DNA from: Pelagophyceae sp. CCMP2097
Taxonomy: Eukaryota > Sar > Pelagophyceae
Reading direction: 5' to 3'
DNA length: 18,570 nt
Assembly: GCA_026770575.1 (NCBI GenBank)
Contig: MU657250.1
Span: 40,611-59,180 of the forward strand
Position numbers and translations under genes: made by a program. Below are positions 1 through 8,000 of this stretch, in pieces. The notes below the pieces were generated by a model, which saw nothing but the letters and a program-made list of their open reading frames with translations, had not been told where the DNA came from and did not search any database. The stretch's first letter is position 1; each line of letters begins with the position of its first letter.

Positions 1-166
1 AGCCGGATAATATCCCAATAAGGGATTTAATGGATTTTAATTGGGCCTTATAAATGCCTTATTGAGATATTGAACGTCTTTTGTCGATTTTTTCGTCGGT
101 TCTTAAATTGACCAGGTTCTTAAATTGACCTTTACTCTAGTTAGAAACTGGTCGAGTTAGAAACTG
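1..166. other. AT-rich spacer with short tandem duplications
   Basis: No gene is visible. The stretch is much richer in A and T than the coding DNA. It contains two pairs of short duplications: a 16-bp unit at 98-113 and 115-130 (ggttcttaaattgacc, one base between copies), and a 16-bp unit at 139-154 and 155-170 (starting agttagaaactggt) that runs into the left arm of the inverted repeat beginning at 167. A small hairpin, ATCCC-aataa-GGGAT, lies at 12-26. Such duplications are typical of neutral spacer DNA or of a transposon edge. I see no promoter that can be assigned. Confidence 0.6.
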
Positions 167-208
167 GTTGCTTGCTTAAGATCCACCCTGGGTGGGGCTG
201 GCCCAAAG
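167..208 (+). repeat. Left arm of 42-bp inverted repeat
   Basis: The arm begins gttgcttgcttaagatcc and ends gcccaaag. It pairs with 604-645 on the opposite strand with 41 of 42 positions matching. An internal palindrome, CCACCC-t-GGGTGG, lies within the arm. Outside the arm, similarity to the right flank stops at once, which gives a sharp boundary. Confidence 0.85.
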
Positions 209-511
209 GGGAATAACCGTCAAACCCGAGTCAAAGGTTGGCAACCAGGCCCAGAGGCCCGGAGCCAAGGCCTCGGAGAGCGCGCCAGCACATATAGCGC
301 GGCGTCTCCTCACGGTGGTATGGGTGCCCAGTCACTTTGGCACTTCGGTCAGGTTCGTTGGCGTTGCCGGTTGGGGGGCGGGGCGTCGGCGGCTTTTTCG
401 AGTTCATTCGGGATGAGGATGTACCGCGTACCGGCCCAGGGCATGGCCTGGGTCCTTTCCCCCGTGTTTTCCTCTTTTGCCTCCGAGCTAAAGTAGATAT
501 TCTGCAAGACT

Positions 512-590
512 TAGGAATTCCTACTGGTTAGAAAAAGTGAAGGTCCCTAGTATTCACTTTTATACTAGGAAGTTGTTCCTAGGATTCCTA
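512..590. promoter_or_regulatory. Palindrome cluster upstream of the sialidase-like gene
   Basis: A perfect TAGGAATTCCTA lies at 512-523. Two relatives follow: TAGGAA-gttg-TTCCTA at 566-581 and TAGGATTCCTA (one base shorter) at 580-590. The same palindrome recurs upstream of every other gene in this window. A dyad of this kind could bind a dimeric transcription factor; that role is inference. The nearest downstream start codon is at 795. Confidence 0.5.
533..569. repeat. Two interlocked inverted repeats
   Basis: AAAAGTGA at 533-540 is complementary to TCACTTTT at 554-561. CCTAGTAT at 546-553 is complementary to ATACTAGG at 562-569. The two 8-bp stems interlock, so a single strand could form one or the other hairpin. 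The connecting loops are too short for both to form comfortably at once. No function can be assigned. Confidence 0.4.
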
Positions 591-603
591 TCCACAACAA
601 ACA

Positions 604-645
604 CTTTGGGGCAGCCCCACCCAGGGTGGATCTTAAGCAAGCAAC
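604..645 (-). repeat. Right arm of 42-bp inverted repeat
   Basis: This is the reverse complement of 167-208 with a single mismatch. The outer edge is at 645, after which the sequence turns into GC-rich 5' DNA of the downstream gene. Confidence 0.85.
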
Positions 646-794
646 AGTCGGCGCGGCGGGGATGGGGGGCAGGACATAGCGCAAGGAGCAGAGGAACGGG
701 AGGTCGCGATAGAACTCGTGGCCGGGGGGGGGCGGACTTATTGGCGCACTACTCTGGAACTCGCGTCGAATCGACCGCTCGAGGCCGACCGACG

Positions 795-2447
795 ATGTGG
801 GCCGTCGCGTTCTTGCTGGCGTCGCGCTTCGGCGCCGTCGCGCAGCGGCCGCCACGGTCACCCGCGCGGCAGCCACCGAGGCCCGCCGCACGGCAGCCGG
901 CCGTTCGATGGCCGGCTGCGCAGCCGCCCGCGCGGCCGGCCGCGGCACCGCCGCCGCGGCACGCCATGATCTCAGAGGCCGTCGTGACGGACAAGCTGTC
1001 GCACAAGGACGCCGCGCGCTACTTTTCAGTCGTCCAGGTGCCGCGGGGCTTCTCTGACGGTGAAGACGAGGTCTGGACCTTTGCCCGCACCGGCGACTGG
1101 TGCGTCCTTCCCGGCGCCCCCCGCACGGGCCGGGACCGCGCCGCCTCCTTAAGGCCCTCGTCGGCGGACCACTCGGTAACGCTCATTTGGACAAACGGCA
1201 CCGCGGACAAGGTACGCGGCCGCGCGGGGGATCTGTCGGACAACCCGGTGACAAAGGCGGCGACGACCGAGTCGCGAGCGGCAGAGGCGAGGCCGTCGTG
1301 CGCGAAAGACGGGAAACGTTAGGTCATCACGGAGCCGCGTAGAGTCGTCGTGGGCGACTTTAACGTGGGCCACAACTTCGGTCCTCTCTTCGTCGACGGA
1401 ACCTTCCTCGGCGCCGGCGGCGAGTGGCACGGCAAGCCCCGCGTGCCCGCTGCGCTCGACGCCCAAAGAATCACCGAGCACGGCCTCCCCGACGGCATCC
1501 ACTTCGTGCAGGTAACGACGTTGCACAGACACTCTACAGCCCCTCGACGCCCCCCCTTGCAAAGATTCCCTGGTAGGCGGCAGACCGCGCGTCGGCGGTG
1601 GGCGGCTACGGCGCCGGCTGGCGCGACCTGGCGGCTCTGCGACTGACTGGCAACCACACGGGCTGCATCGAGAAGCGGTCCAAAGACTATTTAAGCGTCC
1701 GCGGCCGCATGCACTGCGAGTTCGACGGCCGAGTCTCTTTGGTGCACTTCAAGGGCGAGCTGTACGCCTACGTCCGGGCCAACGTCCACCCGCAGGCTGG
1801 GGGGCGCTACGTCCAGTTCGTCAAGCGTTCGCTCGCGCCGGCCGGGGCGTGGTCAAACTTCCAGATGATTTCCATCCAGAATTACCCAATGGTAAAGGCC
1901 GCGGCAAACGACTTGTACTTCCCGGCCATGAACGTCAACCCCGCCGACGAGTCGACGCTCTTAGTCCTCTTCCCGGCGGCCCTGCTCAACAAGGCGTCAA
2001 TCGCACTGAGCTTTTCCTGCGACGGTCACCACTTTTCGACCATGGAGCTGTTCGTCCCGAGCAGGCCCGCGTTTGGCCACCGCACCGCCGTGCGTCCCTT
2101 GGCAAGGACGTGCTTCGCGAGCGCCCGCCCCGACTCGATTGAACGCACAGGACCAGCCCGTCGACGGCATCATCGTCCGCGGCACCGACGCGTCCTCGGC
2201 CGCGTTGGCGATGCACCATGCCTGAGCGATGACAGAGCGCTCGACCCACGCCGGGCGCGCGTCGGACGCGCGTCGTAGGTTTTTCTACGTGCACAACGAT
2301 GTGCCCGGCCTGCTGCCGACGAAGGAGGGCATGGGCAAACCGACGCCTTCGAGATTGACGCGCTACACGGTCCCGCTCGCATCGCTCAAAGAGCACACGC
2401 AAAAGGCAAAGGTCGAGCTCGCAAAAGCCGGCTGGTGCCCGAGTTGA
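795..2447 (+). CDS. Secreted protein with sialidase/glycosidase-like beta-propeller character
   Basis: My model has five exons: 795-1211, 1323-1511, 1577-2089, 2151-2203 and 2279-2447, giving 446 residues and stop TGA at 2445. Introns are GT-AG; the first three are phase 0 and the last is phase 2. The donor of the last intron is uncertain (2192 also fits). The start at 795 gives a hydrophobic N-terminus (residues 1-17) that looks like a signal peptide. A Pro/Ala/Arg-rich linker follows (18-57). Sequons are at N134 and N228. Features recalling an algal propeller family are GHNFGPLFVDGTF (about 155-167), DGRVSLVHFKGELYAYVRAN (252-271), SFSCDGHHFS (347-356) and DQPVDG (374-379). By resemblance these repeated strands recall sialidase or five-bladed glycosidase propellers. 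No catalytic residues were identified and the substrate is unknown. It converges on the pyrophosphatase gene. Confidence 0.7.
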
Positions 2448-2752
2448 CGACCTGTGTAGACCCTAACGACTTTTTTGCCATGAGGTCGGCGGCCTCGGCC
2501 CGCGCCATGTGTGTATGCCGGAGTGCCGCCGGCTCGCGGCTTGCGCTACTGCGATGTCGTAGCCCGCGACACGCCGCCGCCGCCGTGCCCTGTGGACCCT
2601 GGTCCAGGACCACGTGCGAGAGGGACCCCTGGGCCTGGTGTTCCGTTGGCCTTGGAATAGGACCAGCTGGCAGGGCCAACTGCTGAAAATTGTAGGATTC
2701 GTGTGTCCGTCGGAGCCGCGGCGCCTTGCCGCGGCCCGGTCACCGGCCGCCT
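2448..2752. other. Convergent 3' spacer with a GC-rich hairpin
   Basis: This 305-bp stretch separates the ends of two convergent genes. I see no coding sequence and no AATAAA. A stem of two copies of the self-complementary GCCGCGGC lies at 2715-2722 and 2728-2735 with a five-base loop, just past the stop of the minus-strand gene. It could help form a 3' end, but that is speculation. The TAGGAATTCCTA palindrome is absent here, unlike in all the 5' spacers. Confidence 0.55.
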
Positions 2753-4679
2753 CTAGGCCGCGACTGGCGGGGGGGCGCTCCTGGGGCGCTTGAGGCTGTC
2801 CGCGCCGGCGTCCGCGGCGGGCGCGGCGTCGGCCGCGGCGGCCGCGGTCCAGCCGGCGTCGAACGCGGCGGTGATGGGCGGGATGAAGTCGGCCTTGCGC
2901 GAGACGCGCCCCGGCGCGAGCGCCACGAGCGCCGATGCGGCGTCGCCGGCGAGTTCGGCGACGCGGTCCGCCAGCGGCGCCCCGCGGAAGCCCGCCGCCT
3001 CGGCGAGGGACTTCTCGCCCGGCCCGCAGACGACGAGGTGCGCCTGGAGCGCCACGATGTCGACGACGGCGACGAAGATGAGCTGCACCGCGAGCTCCGC
3101 CTTGACGCGCAGCATCTCGGGCAGAATCTCGCCGACGCGCCGCAGCATCGCGTCCGCGTCCGTCGTCTCGATGACGGAAAACGCCACCGTCTCCGACCCA
3201 AAGTTGAAGCGCTTCAGGTCGCCCGACCTACGCCGCAAAAGAGTGCGAACCGGGCGGCGACGCGGGTGGCGAACCGGGCGGCGACCCTTTGCGGCGACTC
3301 GTGCGCCCGCTGCGCTCGGCCCCCGTCCGAAACGTCCTCAAGGCGCCCGCGTCAAAGGGCGACGCACGTGAGCGTGTCTGCCGAGAGGTCTGCGAGGTTC
3401 TTCGATTTTGCTTTGAACTGCTCCGTGCAGAGGAGGTTGACGTCGAAGACGCCGCAGTACTGCACGAGGAGCCTGTGCCGCGCCGTCGCCGCCGCAAAGG
3501 CCGGCGGTGTTCCGGGGGGACGACACGCGAGCGGCCTCACGAGACGACCTTGCGGTCCCACACCGTCGTCGTCGGCGAGCGCAGGTTGAGCGTATCGGAC
3601 AGGATTGCGCAGAGCAGCATGCCGCCGATCTTCTTCGGCAGCGCCTTGCCCTGGACGATGAACGAGTGCGCGACGATGGTCGACATTGAACCCCAGGGGC
3701 GAATGTCCACGAAGATTGGCCGCGACGTCACGATCCTGCAGCACCGACTCGCGCGCGGCCCGGCGAGCCCCGCGGAGAGGGCGCCGAGTCGTCGCTCACG
3801 TCGCGGACTGGAGCGCGTGGTGGTCGATGATGCCGACGATCACGTCCTCGCGGATGCAGGGGTTGAGCTGCGTCCGCTGCTGGAAGTCGACAAGGCACCT
3901 GCGGGGCCCCGCGGTGCGAGAGGGCGGCGCGGCGGCGCGGGCACGCACACGCGCGTCGCCGGGTCGGCCTTGACCACGTCGTCGATGAGGGGCAGGTCGT
4001 CGAGCTTGAAGCCCCACTTTGCCAAAGCAAACTCCGTCTCCGCGTTGATCGCCGACGCGCGCGCCGGCGTCTGTCGGCGCCCGCGTCACAAGCGCGCCGC
4101 GGGCTCTCGCCCTGGGTCGCTCTTGGCCCGGCGCCGCCGCGCCCTCTCCGGCGCCGCTGCACCCTCTCCGGCGCCGCCGCGCCCTCTCCGGCGCATTTGT
4201 TTCCAGCCGTCCCGGGTGTCGCGGCGGCGCGGGGACGCACGCCGCCGTAGAGGTGCGCGGCGCCGAGCGCGCCGGCGATGGAGTCGAGGTCCGCGACCTG
4301 CAGCGGCAACGGCGGTGGGAAAGCGAGGCACGGCGCGCGGGTGGCACGTCGCGCCTCTCGCCGGCGGCGTTCGACTCCGTAAGTCTTTCCCGTGGCGGTC
4401 CGGGCTGGCCGGGGCGCGGCGGTCTACGAGGTGGCCGCAGAAGACGGCGCCGTCGAGCCTGCGCGCGACAGGTGCACTTTTGCGGTGCGGCAGTGCGGCA
4501 GTGCGGCTTGTGCGGCGTCGAGCGCACTCTGGGGCGTGGAGGACCGCGTCGTGGTCCGAGGCGAGGCGCTGCAGCAGCGCGTTGGCCTCTTGCCAGTCCG
4601 CCTTGACCGCCGTCTCCACGGGCGTGTCCTCGCGCGCCGCATAAGTCCGCTTCTGAAGCTGAGTCTTCAAACCTGACAT
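2753..4679 (-). CDS. Family II Mn-dependent inorganic pyrophosphatase (DHH-DHHA2)
   Basis: Hydrolyses pyrophosphate to phosphate, presumably in the cytosol or an organelle. Eight exons read on the minus strand: 4679-4528, 4458-4428, 4297-4241, 4070-3949, 3898-3800, 3735-3541, 3472-3368 and 3227-2753, giving 411 residues. All seven introns are GT-AG and join in frame. Metal-binding motifs are complete: CGHLVADLDS (H60, D64, D66), LVDFQQ (D125), IIDHHALQS (H147, H148) and LSDTLNLRSPT (D201). The spacings H-4-D-2-D and D-22-H match those known for the Bacillus enzyme (H9, D13, D15, D75, H97). The DHHA2 part follows, with SKNLADL near 242-248, DLKRF at 257-261 and the substrate-binding SRK at 363-365. 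It exceeds the usual length of about 310 by an N-terminal extension of about 55 residues and an Ala/Pro-rich tail. A prune-type phosphatase is less likely because of the DHH and SRK motifs. Confidence 0.9.
4130..4189. repeat. Three 20-bp tandem repeats inside an intron
   Basis: Three consecutive copies of a 20-bp unit (ggcgccgccgcgccctctcc, with two substitutions in the middle copy) lie at 4130-4149, 4150-4169 and 4170-4189. They fall inside the longest intron (4240-4071) of the pyrophosphatase gene and explain its length relative to the others. This is probably a minisatellite of no coding consequence. Confidence 0.8.
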
Positions 4680-4864
4680 GGCGCGTTCAGGACCGGCGAC
4701 GTCGAGGGTCCGCAAACAAACGGGGCGGACACCTCGCCAAAGCATAGCTTCGATGACGTTTGACCCCGCATGCATATCATCGTGCATTTGCAGTGTACAC
4801 TAACGAAGGGGGTACTCTGCATGCGGTCGCACTCAACCTGGGGTTGCGGCCTCTATTTAGTTGT

Positions 4865-4874
4865 TACAATTGTA
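4865..4874. promoter_or_regulatory. TACAATTGTA palindrome
   Basis: A perfect 10-bp dyad in the spacer upstream of the pyrophosphatase gene. Related dyads occur at 10534-10553 (CTACAATTT-ag-AAATTGTAG) and at 12288-12306 (TACAA-tg-TTGTA overlapping TACAATTGT), also in 5' spacers. This may be a second shared element or simply AT-rich spacer structure. Confidence 0.3.
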
Positions 4875-4926
4875 CTGCATCCAATGACGCTTTCCGGTAT
4901 ATAAACTAACACCCTCATACCTCATG

Positions 4927-4965
4927 TAGGAATTCCTATAGGAATTCCTACACTAGGAATTCCTA
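4927..4965. promoter_or_regulatory. Three tandem TAGGAATTCCTA palindromes
   Basis: Perfect 12-bp palindromes at 4927-4938, 4939-4950 and 4954-4965. The first two abut and the third follows after three bases. They lie 248 bp upstream of the minus-strand pyrophosphatase start (4679) and just beyond the end of the receptor gene. Repetition at about one to one and a half helical turns would suit cooperative binding by a dimeric factor. No such factor is known from the sequence. Confidence 0.55.
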
Positions 4966-5081
4966 GATCTAACGAAGTTTTTTTTTTGCATGCGGCCGCA
5001 CGTGGGGTCGCGGCCTCTTTGTTATACACCAACGAAGGGGGTACTCTGCATGCGGCCGCACGTGGGGTCGCGGCCTCTTTG

Positions 5082-8000
5082 TTATATCGTATTTCCGACG
5101 CGGAGCACTTTGCGGCGAGGCTCGCGTCGCGGCTCCTGCGCGCCCTCTGAGTCGTAAGCGGGGAAGACGACGCTGCAGAGCAAGCGCCCCGCGTCCGCAA
5201 TCTCCTCTTTGCGCTCCGACGCGTGCGCGGCGCTCGCCGTAGGCCGCTTGCGGCCACCGTGGGGTGGATGCCGCTGCGAGGCCCCGGCGTCGCCCGCGCG
5301 GAGCTCGGCGGGGTCCGCGCGGGCGGCCCAGGCGCCGCCCGCGCGGAGCTTGGCGGGCGCGGTGCCGCTGCGGAGCCACGCGGAGCCACCGCCTTCGGCG
5401 AACGTGGGCGGCGCGGAAGGAGAGGGTGCGGACGACAGCTTCGCGGCGGCGAGGGCGTCGTCGGCGACGCTGCCGAGGCGCTTTACGTGGAAGCTGTCGA
5501 ACGCGACGAGGCTCATGCGCGCGATGCGGTGGCGCTGCGGCGGCAGCGCGCCACGGCGGCGCGCCGAAGACACGCGCCAGCCGTGCTGGAGGTCGGCGGC
5601 GGCAACGTGGCGGCGGATCGTCGCCTGGTCGACGGGCAGCCGCGGGTCGGCGGCGACAAGACGGTGGAGGAACTCCTTGAGGAGCACGACGTGCTTCGTC
5701 GGCGCGTGTAGCGCGAAGTGGAGGACGCTGGACTGGTCAATGGGCTCTACGGTCCTTTTCTCGATGGGCGGCACGCGGCTGGCGCTGCGGAGCCGGTCCT
5801 GCGCCTCGAGCTCGCGCACAAAACCGGCGAGCCCGCGTCGCTCGCTGTCCTCGGCGACGAGCGAAAACTCGAGCAAGTACGGGAGTGCGCGCGTGAGGCG
5901 GCGGTAAAAGTCGGCGGCGTGCGAACACGAGAAGTTGCCCGTGGGCGACTCGTCGCAGACGGCGTCGCGGATGACCAAATCGAGTTCGCAAAAGTCGCGC
6001 ACCGCGGTGGTGGCGTTGCCGAGGAAGAAGGATGACGCGGTGAAGTGCGCGAGGGCACCACCGCGGAAAGTGGCAAAGGCTTCGAGCGGCTCTTCCTTCC
6101 GCAGCAGCAGCGCCGTCAGCGCCGAGTTGCCGCGCAGCAGCAGCTGCGCCGTCGTCGGCCGCCGGCCTTCGTCGCCGGACTCCCTGTCGCTGGCCCGTGC
6201 CGCTGCCTTGGCGTTCGCGAGGCCCTTGACGCGGACCGCCGTCATGCGCGCCAGGGCCGTGTCGCGGCGGTAGACGTCCAAGCCGTTGCATATCGTTGCA
6301 AAGACGGCAAAGGAGAAGTAGGCCTGCGCGGTGCGGATCCGGAGGCCCGGCCCGCGTGGAGGGTCGCAACCGCGCGCGTTCTCACCAGGTTGAAGGCCAG
6401 GAAGACGATCAGGACCTGGCCCGACCGAGCGCCACTCTCGCTCGTGATGGTGAAAGCGAGTCCGCAGACGATTGTGAAGACGGTGAGGCCCTACGGGGCC
6501 GAAATCAGCCGGGCGCCGTGCAAGAAGAGACGGCGGCTCGACGACAAACCCCTCGGTCGAAAGTTTCGAGCGAAAGAAGGTCGACGCTGCAGCGTGCCGC
6601 GCCGAGGATCTCGGCCCAGTTCGACGCGTCGCTCAGGTTCGGCCGCACGACCTGTCACCCAAAACGCGTCGGACTTGCAGAAGACTGCGACCCCTCGCAC
6701 GCTGCCAGGACCGGCGAGGGCCGACAAGGAGCGTTCCCCCGTCTCGCGCCCCGCCACGTACGGCGGACGCGATGGTGACGAGGACGATGACGGTAATAGC
6801 GGTCCAGGCCTGGCGTACGGTCTCGCCCTTAAAGGAGACGAGGATGGCGACGAGCGCGAACTGCTTCAGGAGGCGCACGGCGCCCCAGAAGAGCGCGCCG
6901 CTGTGAAAGGGCGTGTACAAAAAGCCGAAGAGGCGCAGCGTCGCCGCGTCGGCGAAGAGGTGCTGGTTGCGGAAGAGGTGCGCGTAGACCTAGCGCGTGG
7001 CCGTTTGCGGCGAGCACCCGTGCGGTGCGTACGACGGGGAATCACTCCGTCCTTGCTGCGACGGTCCGGCTAACCAGCATCGCCGACGCGGGCGCCGACG
7101 GCCGACGTCGCGCCGACGATGACGACGGTCAGGTACACGATGCCGACGACGCGCAAGGCCAGCAGCGTGGTGCCGCCGCACTCGACCGACAGGTCGTTGT
7201 ACAACACGAGGCCGTTGCCCTGGATGTGCCGGCAGCTGAAGACGAGGAGGCACTGGCGGATCTGCGACGCCTGCGCGCCGACGATGAACGAGAAGAAGCT
7301 GCCAAACGCGCCCTCGCGCAGCTCGCGGCGCTCGTCGGCGGTCTTGTGTCGCATGCTGAGCGCGTACTGCAAGCCGTAGCGCACGGCCGCCGACAGCGGC
7401 AGCAGCAGCATGAGCGCGAAGACGTGAAGCCCGTTCCACGCTGTGTACGAGCACGTCGGCGTGATGATGTCCACGTCGAAAAGCGCGACGCGGAAGACGA
7501 TGAACAACCTAGTTTTCGAGCATCGCGGCGACGCGCGCGTGAAACGCCGCCGAGGCGCGAGAATCATCCACGCCGCGCGCCACCGCGAGAGCGACGACGG
7601 CCACTGAAAGTTCAGGTCGACGACGATACCAATGTCCTGGTACGTCATCAGCACCGTGTCGAGCACGGGGTAGTGCGCGCCTAGGGTGGCGACGACGGTT
7701 GACGGCTCTCTGTAGCCGTCGTTTCTGCGACCGTCCGGGCTTGCCAACCGTAATCGCCGACGCAGGTGCGCGCGGATCACGTCGTTGATGAACCTACGTC
7801 GCGTGCGGGTCACGTCGCCGATGGACCGAGGCCGCGAAGCCCGAGGCCTCCCCGCGGCACGCCTCGGACGCCCTCGAGTCGGGCCGCGGGCGACTCACGT
7901 GAACGCGGCGAAGAGCGCGATGTATGAGGCGCCCGTGACGAGACTGCGCGCGGTGGCGCCGTTGGGGCAGCTCAGCGCGAATTGGTCGAAGTAAAAGTAG

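Larger units (their letters stand above)
167..645. mobile_element. Segment bounded by long terminal inverted repeats, MITE-like or foldback-like
   Basis: Positions 167-208 and 604-645 are reverse complements over 42 bases with one mismatch (at 201). The innermost 34 bases adjoining the outer ends are identical. The enclosed 479-bp segment has no convincing coding sequence; frames of 60-74 codons inside it look like chance. This layout is that of a non-autonomous DNA transposon or foldback element. No target-site duplication is evident next to the arms, which weakens the transposon reading. The segment also holds a TAGGAATTCCTA palindrome at 512-523 and ends 149 bp before the start of the next gene, so it may supply part of that promoter. 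Confidence 0.5.
4680..5081. other. Spacer between two minus-strand genes
   Basis: This roughly 400-bp spacer holds no coding sequence. It combines the 5' region of the pyrophosphatase gene (left side) with the 3' flank of the receptor gene (right side). The contents are the diverged 60-bp repeat copy, the TACAATTGTA dyad at 4865, a CCAAT at 4881-4885, TATATAAA at 4898-4905 (both reading rightward), the triple palindrome and two 60-bp repeat units. Confidence 0.6.
4802..5087. repeat. 60-bp repeat, two adjacent copies plus a diverged upstream copy
   Basis: Two directly adjacent units with an exact 60-bp period start at 4971 and 5031. They share aacgaag, gcatgcggccgcacgtgg and cggcctctttgttata. 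They differ where the first has a run of T and the second has ggggtactc. A third, more diverged copy begins at 4802 (aacgaagggggtactctgc, then gcggcctct) and is separated from the pair by the palindrome cluster. The final copy overlaps the stop codon of the receptor gene (5084-5082), so the array appears to be a duplicated 3'-end segment. The spacing and lack of spacers exclude a CRISPR array. Confidence 0.85.

Noticed and set aside
212..500. A structural RNA gene inside the inverted-repeat segment
   Set aside because: No tRNA cloverleaf, 5S-like or snRNA-like motifs could be recognised on either strand.
512..523. TAGGAATTCCTA as a heat-shock element
   Set aside because: Heat-shock elements need GAA and TTC separated by two bases; here they abut as GAATTC.
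537..794. Extending the sialidase-like protein upstream to an ATG at 537
   Set aside because: The extra residues cross the right inverted-repeat arm and do not resemble the family. The ATG at 795 gives a signal-peptide-like N-terminus.
3289..4644. Long plus-strand open frames opposite the pyrophosphatase gene
   Set aside because: They are Arg-rich, low-complexity shadows of GC-rich exons. The minus strand carries every catalytic motif of the family.
4971..5087. 60-bp repeats as a CRISPR array
   Set aside because: The units are directly adjacent without unique spacers, and the DNA is eukaryotic with introns.
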